64,000 nucleotides of DNA from JBHELB01 sp041859045 (GCA_041859045.1 JBHELB010000027.1:124001-188000); one strand, 5' to 3'; shown: positions 45,417-55,556, counted from the first letter of the stretch. Notes: generated by a model not told the origin, from the sequence alone. Made by a program: numbers and translations.

Positions 45417-45445
45417 TTGACACGCATTCCCCTCTGTGCTAGAGT
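45417..45445 (+). promoter_or_regulatory. Strong sigma-70 promoter of the candidate RNA
   Basis: TTGACA at 45417-45422 (perfect), 17 bases, TAGAGT at 45440-45445. Predicted start about 45452. No ribosome site or start codon follows at a usable distance. Confidence 0.75.
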
Positions 45446-45451
45446 ATGGGT

Positions 45452-45692
45452 GTGCCTGGGGGCCGTAGTCAGGGGATCGGGCTTTATCTCTGTCGCACCA
45501 CAGCGATGAGGCACAGCACCCGCTGACCACGATTCCTCCGACTGACGATACTGAGGCCAGCAGACCGCAGCCCAATGGTTTCAGCATGGACATGCCGTGA
45601 CCCTCTTGCGCCAAAAGACACGGCGGTTCGGCCCACAGGTACACCCCGCAAAGAGCGGCGGGTTCCCAAGGCCCGCCGCTCCCTCCATTTTT
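45452..45692 (+). ncRNA. Candidate structured RNA, about 190 nt plus terminator (6S-like size)
   Basis: Between a strong promoter and a strong terminator there is no credible ORF. The 5' end GGGTGTGCCTGGGGGCCG (from about 45449) pairs with CGGCCCACAGGTACACCC near 45629-45646: an 18-position closing stem with one G-U and one mismatch. Inside are a GCATG/CATGC hairpin capped in GGT...ACC (near 45575-45600) and a TCGC/GCGA hairpin near 45495. The closed rod with an interrupted middle and ~190-nt length suit 6S RNA. However, no conserved primary motif confirms it, and SRP, tmRNA and RNase P signatures were looked for and not found. Confidence 0.55.
45653..45692 (+). terminator. Rho-independent terminator of the candidate RNA
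   Basis: Perfect 10-bp stem GAGCGGCGGG / CCCGCCGCTC, nine-base loop, then CCTCCATTTTT. Confidence 0.85.
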
Positions 45693-45825
45693 GCGCTCCG
45701 AAACCCGCTTTCCCATTTTCGAGAAACGGTGTATTCTATCTCCAGTGCGGAGGCAGCCTGAAATCCTGCGGACCTGTGCGGTTCGTGTGCGGGATGAAGT
45801 AGGACCTCGGCGCAGGACGCACCGA

Positions 45826-46446
45826 ATGAGACTCTCGCGGCGAACGAACGGGGTCGCGCAACCGCGAACGGAGGTCGACGAGATCGCACCTCAATCAGGG
45901 GCGGCGATCTCGTGGCGCCGTTGGCTTCCCTCGGGCGCGCAGGTGGCGTCGATGACGCCGTTGCCTCGCACGAATGCACATTCCGCGTGGGAAGCGGATG
46001 TAGGCGTGGTCGGGGCTCGAACCACCGCACACGTGCTTCACCTCGACCCCACGGACAATTGGCCCTTGCTGCCCACCTGCCTCGATGGCCTCGCGCTGTA
46101 TATCGACCTGACGCTATCGTGCGACTTGCACGCGATGCTGCTGGAAGCCTGGCGCGCCCTGCGACTGGGCGGCTTGGTGGTACTGGTTCCCACACTCACG
46201 CCGTCCGCCGACACGCAAGAGCGTGGCCGCGTGGCGCACTGGCCGGGTGTCGCGCGCGCCGTCGGTTTCAGCATCCCGCCGACGCTTCAGTCTCGCTCTC
46301 TCTTTACGGGGTTTCTTCTGCGACACCACTCCTGGCACATGGTTCAACGCGCCCTAACGCCGTGGACGCCCCCGCCGCTGGTCCTGTGTAAGGGAAACGT
46401 ACACGGCCTGCATCCGCTTTATTCGGCCAAACGCCGAGACGACTAA
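45826..46446 (+). CDS. Hypothetical protein, resembling the C-terminal part of a class I methyltransferase
   Basis: 206 residues from the ATG at 45826 (AGGA nine bases upstream); the frame opens at 45691 inside the RNA terminator, so a later start is needed. LTLSCDLHAMLLEAWRALRL then GGLVVLVPTLTP resembles the motif-V-to-VI stretch of SAM methyltransferases ('L.E..R.LKPGG.....P'). The glycine-rich SAM loop is missing, so it may be an inactive or truncated member. The last codon overlaps the next small ORF (TAATG). Confidence 0.5.
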   Translation: MRLSRRTNGVAQPRTEVDEIAPQSGAAISWRRWLPSGAQVASMTPLPRTNAHSAWEADVGVVGARTTAHVLHLDPTDNWPLLPTCLDGLALYIDLTLSCDLHAMLLEAWRALRLGGLVVLVPTLTPSADTQERGRVAHWPGVARAVGFSIPPTLQSRSLFTGFLLRHHSWHMVQRALTPWTPPPLVLCKGNVHGLHPLYSAKRRDD

Positions 46447-46580
46447 TGTCCGCGCACAAAAAACAAGCCATCAAGCGGAAGAACCGCAAACACGCGTTGT
46501 CGCGCCATTCGAATGGACGCGTGGACTCGATTCCAGCCCCGGCCGGACGGGATGACGCGCACGAGGCGCTCGGGGTATGA
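46446..46580 (+). CDS. Possible 44-residue basic protein
   Basis: Starts inside the previous stop codon (TAATG) and reads MSAHKKQAIKRKNRKHALSR, then an acidic/proline tail, stopping at 46580. Start-stop overlap suggests coupling, but there is no family and the frame may be chance. Confidence 0.3.
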   Translation: MSAHKKQAIKRKNRKHALSRHSNGRVDSIPAPAGRDDAHEALGV

Positions 46581-46617
46581 TGGCGGTGCGGCGCGGGATG
46601 CGCTGTGGGAGACCGTC

Positions 46618-48102
46618 GTGGGAGAAGGGGGCATAGGTCAGATACGGTTGCGGACATTTCGCGCGGAAGACGCGACGTTCGCAGATGCGTTGTGCGAGGA
46701 AGCAGGGCGTTTGGACGTGGTCCACGCGCCCGCGTCCGCCATGGATACGACCTCGCCATGGTTTGTCGCCGAACGTGACGCATCGCCGTTCGGGCTACTG
46801 TGCCTCAAAGACGACGGACTGGTGGATGCGCTGTTTGTCCCGCAGGCGTCCGAGGCGGATCTGGACGGGGCGTTGATCGCCCTGTGCCGCGTGGCCGCCC
46901 AACGCGGCCTGACGCATCTCTCGACCCGCCACCGGGAAGAATTGGCGGCGTTGTTTCATCGCGCGGGATTCCAGCTCAGTGATACCCAAGATCGCCGGCG
47001 CATTCTCTCCATCGACCTCACTGCGCCGGTGCCGCATAACCGCCTGACCTTTGGCGATGAAGAGGCGCAGGCCGCGGCCGATGCCGTTCGCAGCGGCTAC
47101 TGGGCGCAAGGCCCGCGCGTAAAACAACTCGAGGAACTGCTCGTGCGCGAGGCGGGCGGCGGACACGCCGTGTGCGTTGCGTCGGGCCTCGGCGCGTTGC
47201 GGCTCGCGTTGCGCGCGTTGGGCGTGGGGCCGGGCGACGCGGTGATTGTTCCCGCGTACTCGTGCGTGGCGTTGGCCAACGCCGTACTGGCGATCGGCGC
47301 GGAACCGATTCCCGTGGATGTGCGCGCGGACGACTGGAATCTCGACCCGGACCGCGTGCGCGAAGCGGTGCGCGTGCGTGCGGCGAAAGCGGTGATCGCT
47401 GTGAACACCTTTGGCTGTCCGGCGGACATCGACGCGCTGCGCGACGCGGCGCAAGCGCCGGTGATCGAGGATTGCGCGCATGCCTTTGGGGGCGCGCCGG
47501 GGGGGCAAGCCTTGGGCACACGCGGCGACCTCGCGGTGCTCAGCTTCTACGCGACCAAACTCGTGGGCGCGGGCGAAGGCGGCGCGGTGTTGACGCGTCG
47601 AGACGATGCGGCGGAATTCATTACCCAATGGCGCGATTACACGAATCAGGAACCGGATCCGACGCGCTTGAACGACAAAATGACGGATATCGAGGCGGCG
47701 ATCGCGTGTTGCCAGATGCAGCGCCTTCCGGAATTGCTTGCGGCGCGCGCCGCGCTTGCCGCGCGCTACAATGAACTGCTCGAAAACGCCGCACGGCGCG
47801 GTCTTGTCGGACTGCCGTCGCGCCGCACGGGGCGGGTTTGGTACCGCTACGTCGTGGAGTTGAAGTGCGACGTTGCGCCGGTGGCGGCAGCGATGGCGAC
47901 GGCGGGTGTGCAAGCGGTGCGCCCGGTGCTGGATTGGCGCGGGGCCGGGGAAACGGCGTCGCCCGCGGCCGATGCGGCGTATACGCGCTTACTCAGTCTG
48001 CCGCTATACCCGTTGCTGAGTCACTGGGAACAAACCCGCGCGGCGGATGCGTTGCTCGATGCCCTCGGGGATACAACGGGCGAACACGCTTCGCTCTCGT
48101 AG
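46618..48102 (+). CDS. GNAT-like domain fused to DegT/DnrJ/EryC1 aminotransferase
   Basis: 494 residues from the GTG at 46618 (GGGAG upstream); earlier in-frame ATGs at 46513 and 46552 lack a ribosome site and overlap the small ORF. Residues about 8-135 are GNAT-like (IRLRTFRAEDATFADALCEE ... VDALFVPQASEADLDGALIA ... LFHRAGFQ), with a weak acetyl-CoA loop. Residues about 140-480 are a PLP sugar aminotransferase: GPRVKQLEELL, VIEDCAHAFGG, the Schiff-base lysine in SFYATKLVGAGEGG, and NDKMTDIEAAI. Such enzymes make amino sugars. The PIG-L deacetylase 25 bases downstream supports an amino-sugar or surface-glycan role. Confidence 0.8.
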   Translation: MGEGGIGQIRLRTFRAEDATFADALCEEAGRLDVVHAPASAMDTTSPWFVAERDASPFGLLCLKDDGLVDALFVPQASEADLDGALIALCRVAAQRGLTHLSTRHREELAALFHRAGFQLSDTQDRRRILSIDLTAPVPHNRLTFGDEEAQAAADAVRSGYWAQGPRVKQLEELLVREAGGGHAVCVASGLGALRLALRALGVGPGDAVIVPAYSCVALANAVLAIGAEPIPVDVRADDWNLDPDRVREAVRVRAAKAVIAVNTFGCPADIDALRDAAQAPVIEDCAHAFGGAPGGQALGTRGDLAVLSFYATKLVGAGEGGAVLTRRDDAAEFITQWRDYTNQEPDPTRLNDKMTDIEAAIACCQMQRLPELLAARAALAARYNELLENAARRGLVGLPSRRTGRVWYRYVVELKCDVAPVAAAMATAGVQAVRPVLDWRGAGETASPAADAAYTRLLSLPLYPLLSHWEQTRAADALLDALGDTTGEHASLS

Positions 48103-48126
48103 GGCGAAACGCGAAAGGACAGGCGC

Positions 48127-48807
48127 ATGAATGTACTCGTGTTGGCGGCACACCCGGACGACGAAGTCCTGGGCTGCGGCGGGACGATGGCGCGGCTGGT
48201 TTCGGAAGGCCACGCGGTATACGTGGTGATCTTGGGCGAAGGCGCGGCGTCGCGTCACATCGAACGCACCGAGGCGCTGGCGCTTGAACAGGACCGTCTT
48301 CACGTCGACGCACAGGCCGCGAACGCCGTGCTGGGCTGCAAAGAGGTGGTCGTGGAGGACTTGCCCGATAACCGCTTCGACACCGTGCCGCTGCTCGAGA
48401 TCGTGCGGCGTGTCGAGGGCCACATCGCCCGCGTCGAGCCCGAGCTTATCTACACGCACCACGGCGGCGACCTCAACATCGACCATGCGCTGGTGCACCG
48501 CGCCACGCTGACGGCCACGCGCCCCACGCCCGGTACGGGGGTTCGCGAAGTCCGCGCGTACGAAGTACCCTCCTCCACGGAATGGACCTTTGGCCGTCTG
48601 GATTCGCCGTTTCAGCCGAATCTGTTCGTGGACATCCACGAGACGCTTGCGCTCAAACAGCGCGCTATGGCGATTTACGAAGGCGAGGCCCGCGCATTTC
48701 CTCATCCGCGCTCACCCCAGGCGCTCGAGGCCATTGCCCGGCGCTGGGGCAGTGTAGCGGGTCTCAAGGCCGCCGAAGCCTTCGAACTCGTGCGGCGAAT
48801 GGAATGA
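48127..48807 (+). CDS. PIG-L/LmbE-family N-acetyl-sugar deacetylase
   Basis: 226 residues. Zinc-site signatures AHPDDE at 8-13 and THHGGDLNIDH near 112-122; LGCGGT follows the first. Family members deacetylate N-acetylglucosamine-type groups. Operonic with the aminotransferase fusion. Exact substrate unknown. Confidence 0.88.
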   Translation: MNVLVLAAHPDDEVLGCGGTMARLVSEGHAVYVVILGEGAASRHIERTEALALEQDRLHVDAQAANAVLGCKEVVVEDLPDNRFDTVPLLEIVRRVEGHIARVEPELIYTHHGGDLNIDHALVHRATLTATRPTPGTGVREVRAYEVPSSTEWTFGRLDSPFQPNLFVDIHETLALKQRAMAIYEGEARAFPHPRSPQALEAIARRWGSVAGLKAAEAFELVRRME

Positions 48808-48853
48808 CCCCGTTTCCTTGACGTCTTGCTTTGAGCCGCTGGTTGACTCCCCC

Positions 48854-48911
48854 GCGGCGCGGGTGGTACCGTGGCAGCAGACAATTCGCACGCCTACCCA
48901 CCGCGCGCCGC
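48854..48911 (+). other. GC-rich inverted repeat in the thiC leader
   Basis: GCGGCGCGGGTGG (48854-48866) can pair with CCACCGCGCGCCGC (48898-48911) with one bulged base; a second small stem GCGGCC/GGCCGC follows near 48925. The 195-base leader has no TPP-riboswitch core (no CUGAGA element). GGGTGGTACCG within the first arm resembles a T-box core, discussed under rejected items. Confidence 0.4.
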
Positions 48912-48975
48912 TGACGAGGGCGCGGCCTTCTGTTCCGGCCGCCAATCCAAACGGTGCCCCCGTGGCAGGCTATAA

Positions 48976-50814
<1,839 letters not shown>

Positions 50815-51039
50815 ACGCAGTCGAAAATCACGCCCGTGTCTCGCAAACCTAACATCGAAGGTTGTTGTTCTGTGTCGCTGAGCGGTTGGACGCGTCTCGC
50901 CACGGCCACAACGGGTGTATCTCGCGGGAGCGATGCAGTATGATTCGTTCTCTGTCGGGATGAAAACGTTTCGATATCTCATTAAGCAAGAATGTGGTCA
51001 CTTGGCATTCTTTTTCCAAAACGCGTTAGGAGAGCAGAC

Positions 51040-51774
51040 ATGGCGTCGATACCGCTGGCCTTGCAGCTTTACTCCGTTCGGGATCATATGGACAAAGATC
51101 CCGCCAATACCCTCAAACGTTTGCGCGCGATGGGATACACCCATGTCGAATGCGCGGGGTATTACGGCCTAACGCCCACGCAATACCGTTCGATCCTCGA
51201 TGACGCCGGGCTCCGCGCGGTCAGCGCCCATGTTGGCTACAGCGAAGTAGTCGAGCATCCGCAAGACGTAATCGCGGCGGCGAAGGAGATCGGCTTTGCC
51301 TTTGTGGTGATGCCGTATATGGGCGACAACTACGAGGACCGCGCCCGCTGTCTGGATGCCTCGGGCGCCATGCTCCGCGCGGCGGGCATTCGTCTCTGCT
51401 ATCACAACCACGACCACGAACTGCTGCGGGGCGATGGCCTTCCCCCCATGAACACCATTCTCGAAACGGCCTCGCCCGAGAACCTTGCGGTCGAACTCGA
51501 CACGGCCTGGGCCACCCTCGCAGGCGAAAACGCACCCGCCTACATCCGCCACCTGGGCTCGCGTTGTCCTTTGTTGCACATCAAAGACTACGCCCGCAAC
51601 GAAACCGGCTTCCGGTTCGTGCCCGTGGGCGAAGGGACGATGGATTTCGCCTCCCTTCTCACGGCCGGTAAAGAGGTGGGCGTGCAATGGTACGTCATCG
51701 AGCAAGATGAGTGGGGCGGAGAAGATTCGCTGGACTGCGCCGAGCGCAGTCTTCGCAACGCGGAAAAATTCTAG
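51040..51774 (+). CDS. Sugar phosphate isomerase/epimerase (xylose-isomerase-like TIM barrel)
   Basis: 244 residues from the ATG at 51040 (AGGAGAG upstream). ALQLYSVRDHMDKDPANTLK, AGYYG, LCYHNHDHEL (metal-site His-Asn-His) near 124-133, AVELDTAW, LLHIKDYA and the C-terminal YVIEQDEW (Glu ligand) mark the AP-endonuclease-2-like barrel. Substrate unknown. Confidence 0.88.
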   Translation: MASIPLALQLYSVRDHMDKDPANTLKRLRAMGYTHVECAGYYGLTPTQYRSILDDAGLRAVSAHVGYSEVVEHPQDVIAAAKEIGFAFVVMPYMGDNYEDRARCLDASGAMLRAAGIRLCYHNHDHELLRGDGLPPMNTILETASPENLAVELDTAWATLAGENAPAYIRHLGSRCPLLHIKDYARNETGFRFVPVGEGTMDFASLLTAGKEVGVQWYVIEQDEWGGEDSLDCAERSLRNAEKF

Positions 51775-51792
51775 GACACAAGAACAGAAAAA

Positions 51793-51821
51793 GGCCCGCG
51801 CCAAGTTCATCGGCGCGGGCC
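51793..51821. terminator. Terminator shared by the isomerase gene and tRNA-Leu
   Basis: Perfect 10-bp stem GGCCCGCGCC / GGCGCGGGCC; on the minus strand it is followed by TTTTTC, making it the tRNA's terminator. Confidence 0.8.
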
Positions 51822-51829
51822 ATAGCCTT

Positions 51830-51916
51830 TGGTGCCGGGGAAGGGAATTGAACCCTTACTCCCTCGCGGGAACCGGATTTTGAGTCCGGCGCGTCTGCCA
51901 ATTTCGCCACCCCGGC
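51830..51916 (-). tRNA. tRNA-Leu (anticodon CAA), CCA encoded
   Basis: 87 bases from GCCGGGG to CCGGCACCA on the minus strand. The acceptor stem GCCGGGG/CCCCGGC pairs fully. D-arm TGGCGAAATTGGCAGA, anticodon stem CCGGA-CTCAAAA-TCCGG with CAA at the tip, a class II variable arm (TTCCCGCGAGGGAG) and T-arm GGGTTCAATTCCC are all present. CAA reads UUG codons. Confidence 0.96.
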
Positions 51917-51985
51917 CAGGGCGCATAGAGTAGCGAAGCCGCACCCCGAATGCAAGATTGAGGTGCGGCTTCTTTTTCCCGCCGA

Positions 51986-52360
51986 CTATTTCATGCTGAG
52001 CCGGTCAAGCGGAAACGGCGGCATCGCCAGCGCACGCACGGCGAGCGACATGAGCAGCATCTCGCTGTCGTCGGCCGCAATGCGGTTTACGCGCAACGTC
52101 CCGCACCGCTGACATCGGTGCACGAGCTACCACTCCTTGTTTCGCTGCACGGATACGGCGATGGGTTCCATCGGACCGTGACATCCGGACAGGCGATCGC
52201 CGGTCTTGTGATCGACGTGGCGACTCCACAAACAGCCTGGACAGTGGTTGCGGTGCTCGCTGCCCGCGACCTGTCCAGGTACGCTCAACCCACAGTGACA
52301 ACATTCAAAGGACTCGTCGCGCGCCGCGTGCCGCGGCTGCGAACGGCGTTGTTGGTGCAT
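51986..52360 (-). pseudogene. RNHCP-domain protein interrupted by an in-frame TAG
   Basis: From the ATG at 52360 (GGAG eight bases upstream) the frame gives FECCHCGLSVPG ... HRNHCPGCLWSRHVD ... GDRLSGCHGPMEPIAV...NKEW, the RNHCP zinc-ribbon-like family, then TAG at 52127-52129. The same phase continues immediately as LVHRCQRCGTLRVNRIAADD, the conserved second half of the family, to a stop at 51986. Thus one stop codon splits an otherwise intact gene. It could be a recent nonsense mutation (one change from CAG, GAG, AAG or TGG), a sequencing error, or read-through. There is no frameshift. Confidence 0.8.
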
Positions 52361-52503
52361 TGGAAATCTCCGGTATATTCGCGTGGCACGGTGGTGCGCA
52401 CGGTGTTTTTGTCGCATGTATGGGGCAGTCGGTTGTGGATCTCGGCAATCATCTTCTGTCCTTTCAACTCGCGCGCGAATGCGCGGAGTGGTCCCGCGTT
52501 GCT

Positions 52504-52547
52504 GAAAAAAAGAAAAGCCGCGGCTGCGCGTGTCACGCCCGTGGCTT
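52504..52547 (-). terminator. Rho-independent terminator of the mini-operon
   Basis: Minus-strand stem AAGCC-a-CGG ... CCG-c-GGCTT with an inner GCGTG/CGCGC pairing, followed by TTTTCTTTTTTT. Confidence 0.7.
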
Positions 52548-52611
52548 CAGATGGGCACAGTTCAGGCGTCCCCTATCGGGCCGCCCGCTGTGATGGATTA
52601 GAGACGATGCT

Positions 52612-52671
52612 CTAGCGGGAGACCGGACCGGGGCGTGACACCGCAGCGGCGAAGTTTTCTACACTGGCCAT
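52612..52671 (-). CDS. 19-residue peptide ORF
   Basis: ATG at 52671 with AAGGAG seven bases upstream; reads MASVENFAAAVSRPGPVSR. Second ORF before the terminator at 52504-52547. Too short to judge; the ribosome site and terminator are the only support. Confidence 0.3.
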   Translation of the reverse strand: MASVENFAAAVSRPGPVSR

Positions 52672-52769
52672 GCTCACGCTCCTTGTTGGTTCGACGTCTG
52701 TGTTGATGCGAGTACGCGCCAAGCGTAGCGCGTGCCTCGACGGAGATCAATCGTGCGCGAGTTCCTGCT

Positions 52770-52892
52770 CTAGCGCGCGGGAATCGGGATCCATCCCAAA
52801 CGGACCAGGGACAGTATGAATTGCAGGATCGTGATCAGCAGAGACAAAAAGCCCGTCGGCGTCGTGGGTAGAGTCAGTTTCTCGTCGTTCAT
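52770..52892 (-). CDS. 40-residue single-TM microprotein
   Basis: ATG at 52892 with GGGAG upstream; MNDEKLTLPTTPTG is followed by one hydrophobic helix (FLSLLITILQFILSLVRLGW) and a short IPIPAR tail. The acidic start, TM helix and basic end fit a small inner-membrane protein or toxin-like peptide. Divergent from the RbsD-like gene. Confidence 0.45.
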   Translation of the reverse strand: MNDEKLTLPTTPTGFLSLLITILQFILSLVRLGWIPIPAR

Positions 52893-53097
52893 TCGGCGTG
52901 CCGCTCCCTATCGCGTTGAAACCCCGTCGTTTCCCCGTGCGTCATGCGCACTCCCTGCGTCGATTCTGGCACGCGTCCACCGTTCTGTCAAGCCGCTGTT
53001 GCAGCACCTCCCGGCGCGCGTTACAATGCCCGCTGTCCGCTGCGAACACCGGGGTCGGTTTTCGCGAAAAGCGGAAGGGCAAGGCAGGAGAAGGACC

Positions 53098-53514
53098 ATG
53101 CTGAAGACCAAACTTATCCATCCCGATATTCTCGACGCGTTGGCCGCCGCCGGACATGGCTCGAAAGTCCTCATTACGGACGGCAACTACCCGGCGAGCA
53201 CGAAGCTCGGCGAGAACGCATCGCTCGTCTACCTGAACCTGTCCCCGGGCCGCCCGACAGTCACTGAGGTGCTCGAGGTGCTGCTTTCGGCGATTCCCGT
53301 CGAGGATGCGGCCGTAATGACGCCGGAATCTGGCCCGGAACCGGGGATTTTCCGCGAATTCCGCGCGCTTCTGCCCGAACTCGAGTTGACCAAGTACGAC
53401 CGGTTCGAGTTCTACGAGGAAGCGAGCGGTCCCGACACCTGTCTGCAGATCGTCACGGGCGAACAGCGCATTTACGCGAACTTGCTGCTGACCCTCGGCG
53501 TGGTGATGGGCTAG
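53098..53514 (+). CDS. RbsD/FucU-family sugar mutarotase/pyranase
   Basis: 138 residues from the ATG at 53098 (GGAGAAGGA upstream); the frame extends much further without a start signal. Family motifs HPDILDALAAAGHGSKVLIT and DGNYPAST at the N-terminus and IVTGEQRIYANLLLTLGVV at the end (the conserved Y-N pair). Interconverts anomers of ribose or fucose; which one is not decidable. Confidence 0.9.
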   Translation: MLKTKLIHPDILDALAAAGHGSKVLITDGNYPASTKLGENASLVYLNLSPGRPTVTEVLEVLLSAIPVEDAAVMTPESGPEPGIFREFRALLPELELTKYDRFEFYEEASGPDTCLQIVTGEQRIYANLLLTLGVVMG

Positions 53515-53599
53515 ATCGACGCCAAAGAACGCGTCGGGAATCCGGGGAATTCGCACAAGCCACCGCTTGAAATGCGGCGTCTTGGGGTGGAGGGTATTC

Positions 53600-53628
53600 T
53601 TGACAACCGGAAGGGCGAATGCTAGAAT
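53600..53628 (+). promoter_or_regulatory. Sigma-70 promoter of the 603-residue protein gene
   Basis: TTGACA (perfect), 17 bases, TAGAAT (5/6). Predicted start about 53635, leader about 100 bases. Confidence 0.8.
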
Positions 53629-53733
53629 GCCATCGTGGTAAGTCTGTGTCCGCTCTAGACAAACGTCCGGACGGGCGCGGCCTGTTGGGAAATCGAAGAG
53701 CCGAAAAATTCGTGATACACGGAGGGATGGCGC

Positions 53734-55545
53734 ATGTCGTTCCATGACGATGAAGAAGAACAGGGGAAAAAGAAGGACCCTAAAAAGGGGGAATCTGGCC
53801 CCTCTTCCCCGGGATTCAGCGACAGCGGCCTGGGCAACCTTCCTCCGCTTAGCGAGTTTGAATCGTCTTCCGGAGGAATCGTGTCGGACGGCGGTTTCCC
53901 GCCGCTGAACATGACCTCGGATAGCGGTCAGCCCAGCTTCGGCGGATTGCCGCCCATCAGCGATATCCCCGTGGAAACCCCCGTTCCCACGGGCGGAAAT
54001 GTGCGGCCGTCGCCCCCGGCGTTCGAAGACACGCCCATGTTCGATACGCCCATGAGCGACAGCGGTCTGGGGTCGTCGCCGGGCATCAAAGGCACGGGGT
54101 TCCAGGATCTGGCCGCGGACAGCGATTTCACGCCTGAAACGCCGGCGATCGGTCCGGGCCCGGACTCGGATCTCGACACGCCGATGTTTGACAGCGCGTT
54201 TGGCGCGGGCAGCACGCCGCGCGCCTCCACGCCGGACACCGGCGCGCCGACGCAGGCCATGGAAACGCCGATGTTTGGCGCACGCCAAAAGCCGCCCGTC
54301 AGCAGCGGCTTTGGCGGCGATGCGCTGGGGTTTGACGAAGACGCGACGTTCGGCGTGACCACCGGAGCGGACTCGGGCTTTGGCGCGGGCACGCCGATCC
54401 CGGATCTGTCGCCGGACACCTTCGCAGGCACGGCCCCCCCGGCCACGCCGACCCCCGCGCCGCCCGCAAAGGCGAAGGCCAAGGGCGGCATGCCTCCCGT
54501 GGTATGGGCTGCTGGTTTGTCGATCTTTTGCCTGATTGCGGGTCTTGTGGCTGCACCCTATCTTGCCGATTACCTCAAGTTCATTCCCAATCCTCAACTG
54601 AAAAAGATTGCCCAATTGACGGAGGACGTGGCTTCCCGCGACAAGCAGATCAAAGATTTGACGCGTCCGACAGGGACTGGCGATCAGGCTCCGTTGACGC
54701 AAGAAGAGATCAACCGCTTGATCAAGGATCGCGACACGATTCAGGCCGATATCACCAAGCTGACGGCGGACAAGACAACGTTGGACGCAGATGTCGCGAA
54801 GTTGACCGAAGATCAGGCGACGCTCGAAGGCAAGATCGAGGCGCTGAATCAGGACTTTGCGGAGAGTCAGCAGCAATACGAGGACCTGCTGAACCAGACG
54901 GCTATCGTGCGTGCGCGCCGCGACGGGCTCGACAGCGAGGTCGAGCGGTTGCAGGCGTTGGTGGGCAAACTGGATGAGGCGAACAACCGCAGCATCGCGA
55001 CGAAAGATATGCTGCTTGCCAGCGTCCAACAGCTCGCGGCGGCGGTGCAGGAGAGTATCCCGCTGACTCCGGCGAAATACGCGTATGAAGAGCGTGTGGC
55101 GCGTGCGAGCGCGTTGCGCGAGAAGGTTGCCGGGGCTAAGTGGGTGGAGCCGGGGCTGTTGCAAGAATACACCGCGCTGTACCTGAGCGAACTGAACATC
55201 GCCGGCGCGCGCGAGTACTTCTTCGCGCGGATTCCGGTTACGGATCGCTACGGTAGCACGTGGCAGAAGTGGGCGGAATGCGTGATGAACGGCAACTGGA
55301 GCGTCTATTACCGCACGCTCGACGGCCAGAACATCGGCTCGTACGCGAACACGGCGCCCGAAAAGGCCACGCCGACGTATGCGTTCAATGAGAGCCTGCC
55401 GCCGGTCATCCAAAAACAGATCGAAGAGACCGTCATCAGCTCGCGCACGAAGGGTTTCGAGGAAACCGTTCGGCTTCTGGCGCAGAAAGAAGAAGTCACC
55501 GGTTCGAAGAAGACTCCCTTCCAGAGAGCCTTCGATTCACTCTAG
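53734..55545 (+). CDS. Membrane protein with low-complexity N-terminus, TM helix and coiled coil
   Basis: 603 residues; GGAGGGA before ATG. Residues 1-250 are Gly/Ser/Pro/Asp-rich and disordered, with a recurring [DE]TPMF motif (DTPMFDTPM, LDTPMFDSAFG, METPMFG). A TM helix lies at about 255-280 (PVVWAAGLSIFCLIAGLVAA). Residues about 290-430 are a continuous coiled coil (LTEDVASRDKQIKDL, TKLTADKTTLDADVAKLTED). The last ~150 residues are a globular domain (LYLSELNIAGAREYFFARI). No family recognised. The own promoter and a strong terminator mark it as monocistronic. Confidence 0.8.
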   Translation: MSFHDDEEEQGKKKDPKKGESGPSSPGFSDSGLGNLPPLSEFESSSGGIVSDGGFPPLNMTSDSGQPSFGGLPPISDIPVETPVPTGGNVRPSPPAFEDTPMFDTPMSDSGLGSSPGIKGTGFQDLAADSDFTPETPAIGPGPDSDLDTPMFDSAFGAGSTPRASTPDTGAPTQAMETPMFGARQKPPVSSGFGGDALGFDEDATFGVTTGADSGFGAGTPIPDLSPDTFAGTAPPATPTPAPPAKAKAKGGMPPVVWAAGLSIFCLIAGLVAAPYLADYLKFIPNPQLKKIAQLTEDVASRDKQIKDLTRPTGTGDQAPLTQEEINRLIKDRDTIQADITKLTADKTTLDADVAKLTEDQATLEGKIEALNQDFAESQQQYEDLLNQTAIVRARRDGLDSEVERLQALVGKLDEANNRSIATKDMLLASVQQLAAAVQESIPLTPAKYAYEERVARASALREKVAGAKWVEPGLLQEYTALYLSELNIAGAREYFFARIPVTDRYGSTWQKWAECVMNGNWSVYYRTLDGQNIGSYANTAPEKATPTYAFNESLPPVIQKQIEETVISSRTKGFEETVRLLAQKEEVTGSKKTPFQRAFDSL

Positions 55546-55556
55546 TCGCTCGTGTC

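Noticed and set aside
45246..45509. 87-codon frame with a DUF3391-like beginning
   Set aside because: No ribosome site, runs through a strong promoter and into the candidate RNA; similarity is a few residues only.
48861..48874. T-box-like GGGTGGTACCGTGG before thiC
   Set aside because: Matches most of the T-box core, but only ~50 bases separate it from the previous gene, leaving no room for Stem I and specifier loop, and thiC is not a T-box-type gene. Probably chance within a GC-rich stem. A covariance-model search would decide.
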